From Isoetes taiwanensis (taxonomy: Eukaryota > Streptophyta > Lycopodiopsida > Isoetales > Isoetaceae): a stretch of 64,000 bases of DNA. The translations under genes were made by a program, and so were the position numbers. Positions within the stretch are counted from its first letter, which is position 1; each line of letters begins with the position of its first letter. Positions 60,917-64,000 of this stretch are shown here, one piece after another. The stretch is taken from assembly GCA_021234155.1 (NCBI GenBank), contig JAJEKV010000079.1, positions 1,676,789 to 1,740,788 on the forward strand, read 5' to 3'. The notes below the pieces were generated by a model that was given only the letters and a program-made list of their open reading frames with translations, had not been told where the DNA came from and searched no databases.

Positions 60917-63049
60917 AGAATAAAAGCTAGGATTTCTTACTCTCCAAGCAACTCCGGCAGATTATTTGACTGTTCGAGGCTTTTCTTTCAAGCAAAGTTT
61001 GCGTCTGAAAGCAGGAGAGCGGCTCACCGGTTCAAACTTGAGGCTACTCAGGTACATTTCTTTAATTCTTACTTTTGACACCATAGCCATGGCGGAAGCT
61101 TTGCGACAATATCATTTTGGAACAGAGGTTGCGAGCTCCAGCTATGGCAAGCGGCGCCTTGCCTGCTCATGTCAGCATGTTTTGAAGCTCTACATGGCTA
61201 TGTGCATGGCTACTGGCCTAAATTCGGTCTGCCTAGATCAAAACTATCTGTCTATTGCTTGCGGTATGCCCAATCCATCGGCTATCTTCGGCATCCAAAA
61301 TATTGGAGCTTCGGCTATGGCGCCTTCTTGCTTCAAGAAGGACTCAGCCGGCCGAGCTATTTGGAGTTCGTAGAAACTCCGGCAGAGGTATTTGTGATCT
61401 GCAAATATTTTGAACCCTAAACCTTTTGGTTTGCAGCCGATGATAAGGAGGCGCTGATGTTTTCAGTTGGAGCCGGAGAAACATAGCCCTTTCTTTTGAA
61501 ACAGAATCTTCTGAAACAGAGCCGCTTTCTTTGTTTTGCAGCCAATCTTCTTTAAGGGAGGCTCAGAAGATAATGATAGATGTGTTGCAATGCCATGATT
61601 TGAGCTATAGGTTAAGAGCATGATCAAGAAAAATGTTAACGACAAATTTCTGTGGATCATTACTGAAGAAGTCACTCTCAGCTTTCACGGAGTTAGATAG
61701 AGGCTCCTTCCATAATGCCAAAGACACATTCTTTCTTCTTTTGGGATGGATCAATTCGGCAGAAAATGGACAGGGTCTTATCTCTTCTCTGCATGCAACT
61801 CTGGAAGAAGATCGGTTCCCCATTATGTCCTGCATTCACCAAGTAGGTCCTTTCACCAAGTATTACAACATCACTTTAATGCTAGAACAGTTGTCCTTGC
61901 TGCAATAAATCTTGCTTGGTAAATTGCTTACAATTTTGCTTAATGTATTTCATGTATCTTTGATCCAATTTAGGCAGTTGGTAGATTGCAGAAAATGGAT
62001 GCTCTAGCTTATTTGTTGTTAAATCTTGCATTACGATTAGCATTGTGCAAGTGTGTGAGGCATTGCTTCTTTGTGTTTTGCATGTCCCTATCTGGCATGA
62101 ATTCAAGCCTAGAAGTAATAAATCGCTCCTTCTTGATGTACAGACTTGAGGAGGGGAGCGCATACATAGACATTCACAGTCTTTCTTAGCAGAATGGTTT
62201 ATGTTATGGTAGGATATTTGGTGGTTCAAAGATGTTGGTATCTGATCTGAGAATAAATTTTGGACACAATATAGAGAATTGCTAAGAAATTAGGTCTTGC
62301 TTATGGATGTTAAATCACGGTTTGTAGTGCTCTTACATGTTTGATATATGCCCTATAGGAAAAAGATGTCCCATTTGAATGATCAAAGAGGTTTCATATC
62401 ACGTTATAGTGTGGTATATGATTTATTTTTAATGATCATTATGTCTTGCAACTCATGATACAGATGAGTGTCCTTTCATTTGGTTGCATTGGAGGATGCC
62501 TTTATGAAAAATGTGTGCTTCAATTCAATTTACCTGATGTGTCGTGCAGAATGCAAGATCAATGTTATGCAAATATTTATGGCATTTAGGCTCTATGAAA
62601 TGCCTTCCATTGTTTTTCTACAAAGCTTTATGGCATTAGGTTATCTAGGCATTTGGAAACTAATGTTTGTCGTGTTATAATTCATATTCCATTTTTTCAG
62701 GAATCCATTCCAGTTTATGATCAGCAATGTCTATGAAAACCAATACAGATAATTCAATAATTTGGTTAGCTGACTAGAAACATCTTCATTTGGTTTACAC
62801 ATTTATGACTTCCATATCAATCGACTGTTCACAGGTTGTCAATCGCATACCTTCGAACTTTGTCAATCTCATACCTTCGTATTTATCTTCCAACAACTAT
62901 GTGCCTAGGTCTATAAAATTGGGTAACATGATTTTGTTGGAACTATGTGGTAATCCAAATGTTGCTTTAAGCTGTGAATTGCCTTTTTTTTTTCGAACAG
63001 TACTAGAGAACTAGATAGTTCTTTACACCTTGCATATACAATCGAAATA
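60914..63049. other. Non-coding or unrecognised stretch
   Basis: Some protein-like text occurs near 61170-61420 (GLPRSKLSVYCLRYAQSIGY), but it has no recognisable domain, homology or splice structure that I can defend. Confidence 0.35.
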
Positions 63050-63287
63050 ATATAGTATCATGCATTCCCTTGCCTGAGAGTCTTTGTAAGATACGCCTCT
63101 TCTAGTGAGCAAGATATGAATGATTGGGAAAGATGTGAACGAAAGAAAAAGTGATTGTATTAGTATTATACAATGAAACTTATATGGTATCATTCATTCC
63201 CTTGCTCTAGAGCCTTTTAAAAATATGCATCTTCTAGTGAACAAGACATGGATGACTTGGGAGAGATGTGGAAAGAAAAAGGGCTAT
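63050..63287. repeat. ~105-bp imperfect direct duplication
   Basis: The block tatcatgcattcccttgc... through aagatatgaatgattgggaa...aaagaaaaag at 63055-63152 recurs at 63189-63281 with about 20% differences. Confidence 0.85.
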
Positions 63288-63403
63288 CATGGTGGCAACC
63301 ACATCTTTCATACTACAGGTTCGTTATTAAGCAAGCATTGCATTGCTTAAGATTGGATAATAGTTGGTTCAACGCCATAAGGTTTTGAACAGAGAGAAAT
63401 GTT

Positions 63404-63425
63404 CGCGGCGGCCTTGGCCGCCGCG
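63404..63425. repeat. GC-rich hairpin, 10-bp stem
   Basis: cgcggcggcc-tt-ggccgccgcg in an AT-rich setting. A second small hairpin (ggccccttcggggcc) follows at about 63485. No CTRR follows either one, so they are not called Helitron ends. Confidence 0.85.
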
Positions 63426-64000
63426 ATAAATTTCTTGTAATACATATTTATATCTAATGTAGGTGTGCATGGGTCCAAAACATTTGGCCCCTTCGGGGCC
63501 TACGGGGTGGTTCTGAATAACATGGGCTCCATACTTGGAAAATTGCAATGGAACTACATGGGAAATGGATCATGGGATATGAAATAATAATAATACATCG
63601 ACGAACATGGGATAATGTATGTTGTAGAATACAAGAAAGCGTAAAGATCACTAGTCGAGCAAAAAATAATTTTAAAATAAACTACATCTTCGCATGTTGG
63701 TAAGGTCTTAGTTCTCTTTGTAAGGAGTGAGGAGTTCATCTCGATGACGCAGAACATGATGATTGTGATGAGGCTATTAAACGCCTCAAGGTAGCACAAG
63801 GAGTATGATCGTATTCTGTGTATGGGTTTTGCTTAGTGGACTATTTCGTCCTCTAGGTTTTGAGTCCCATGGCACAGATCCCTTGTATGTATCTTGATTT
63901 TCCTTGATAATAAATTGTCGTCCTTCAAAAAAAAAAAAAAGTTCAAGTATACCACATTTTAATACTTAAAGAATAAAAAAATACATGGCGTCGTTACGAA

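Noticed and set aside
60966-61420. Two overlapping protein-like frames
   Set aside because: No known domain, no clear start or splice sites, and the two frames compete.
63404-63425. GC-rich hairpin as a Helitron 3' end
   Set aside because: No CTRR follows within the usual distance on either strand.
1-64000. CRISPR array, bacterial operons or organelle insert
   Set aside because: Repeats are few and irregular, genes have introns, and no plastid or mitochondrial gene text was seen.

Overview
The window is nuclear DNA of a land plant with a large, transposon-filled genome. Two host genes look intact, a patellin (SEC14-GOLD lipid-transfer protein) and an RMR-type sorting receptor with a RING-H2 finger. 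Both are spliced and on the minus strand. Nearly everything else is mobile-element sequence at different stages of decay. The PAT/Ngaro-type tyrosine-recombinase retrotransposons, a Rep-like HUH endonuclease and an unusual LINE family suggest a plant outside the well-studied angiosperms (a fern, lycophyte or gymnosperm). That placement is inference.

Layout. 1-7044: decayed Ty3/gypsy chromovirus (gag remnant, CCHC knuckle, protease, RT, RNase H, integrase, chromodomain), then a polypurine tract and the start of its 3' LTR at 7045. 8702-10190: L1-like LINE relic, minus strand. 11156-12640: non-coding DNA with large direct duplications. 13004-14090: polypurine tract and LTR of a second LTR element. 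14175-25829: DIRS-superfamily element A, minus strand, with gag, a truncated RT, RNase H, a tyrosine recombinase and split direct repeats. A 4.5-kb hAT transposon (20551-25072, 8-bp target duplication) sits inside it. 27231-33433: DIRS-superfamily element B, plus strand, a rearranged relative with the same terminal architecture, inserted in the second copy of a ~434-bp tandem duplication. 34097-34643: Helitron-like termini. 34690-34911: an isolated, well-formed exon of unknown origin. 37146-39298: patellin gene, four exons, 430 aa. 40076-44741: a palindrome, unknown ORFs and a HUH endonuclease pseudogene. 47807-50391: RMR gene, four exons, 435 aa. 51675-57944: a chromovirus scrap and three fragments of one LINE family. 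58511-58860: a MITE-like inverted repeat. 58868-63960: several tandem repeats, hairpins and A-tracts, no recognised gene.

The most unusual content is the pair of split-direct-repeat retrotransposons and the HUH pseudogene. Each DIRS-type element has the order A1 - body - B1 A2 B2. The B1/A2 junction reproduces the circle junction of the replication intermediate. In element A it forms 15-bp perfect inverted arms around a 27-bp spacer, a plausible recombinase site. The flanking tandem duplication of element B gives an internal empty-site comparison: the element joins the target at a shared AAT triplet with no target-site duplication. The HUH pseudogene keeps a Rep-like motif I and motif III, while its HxH motif and an adjacent codon carry changes that C-to-T transitions would explain.
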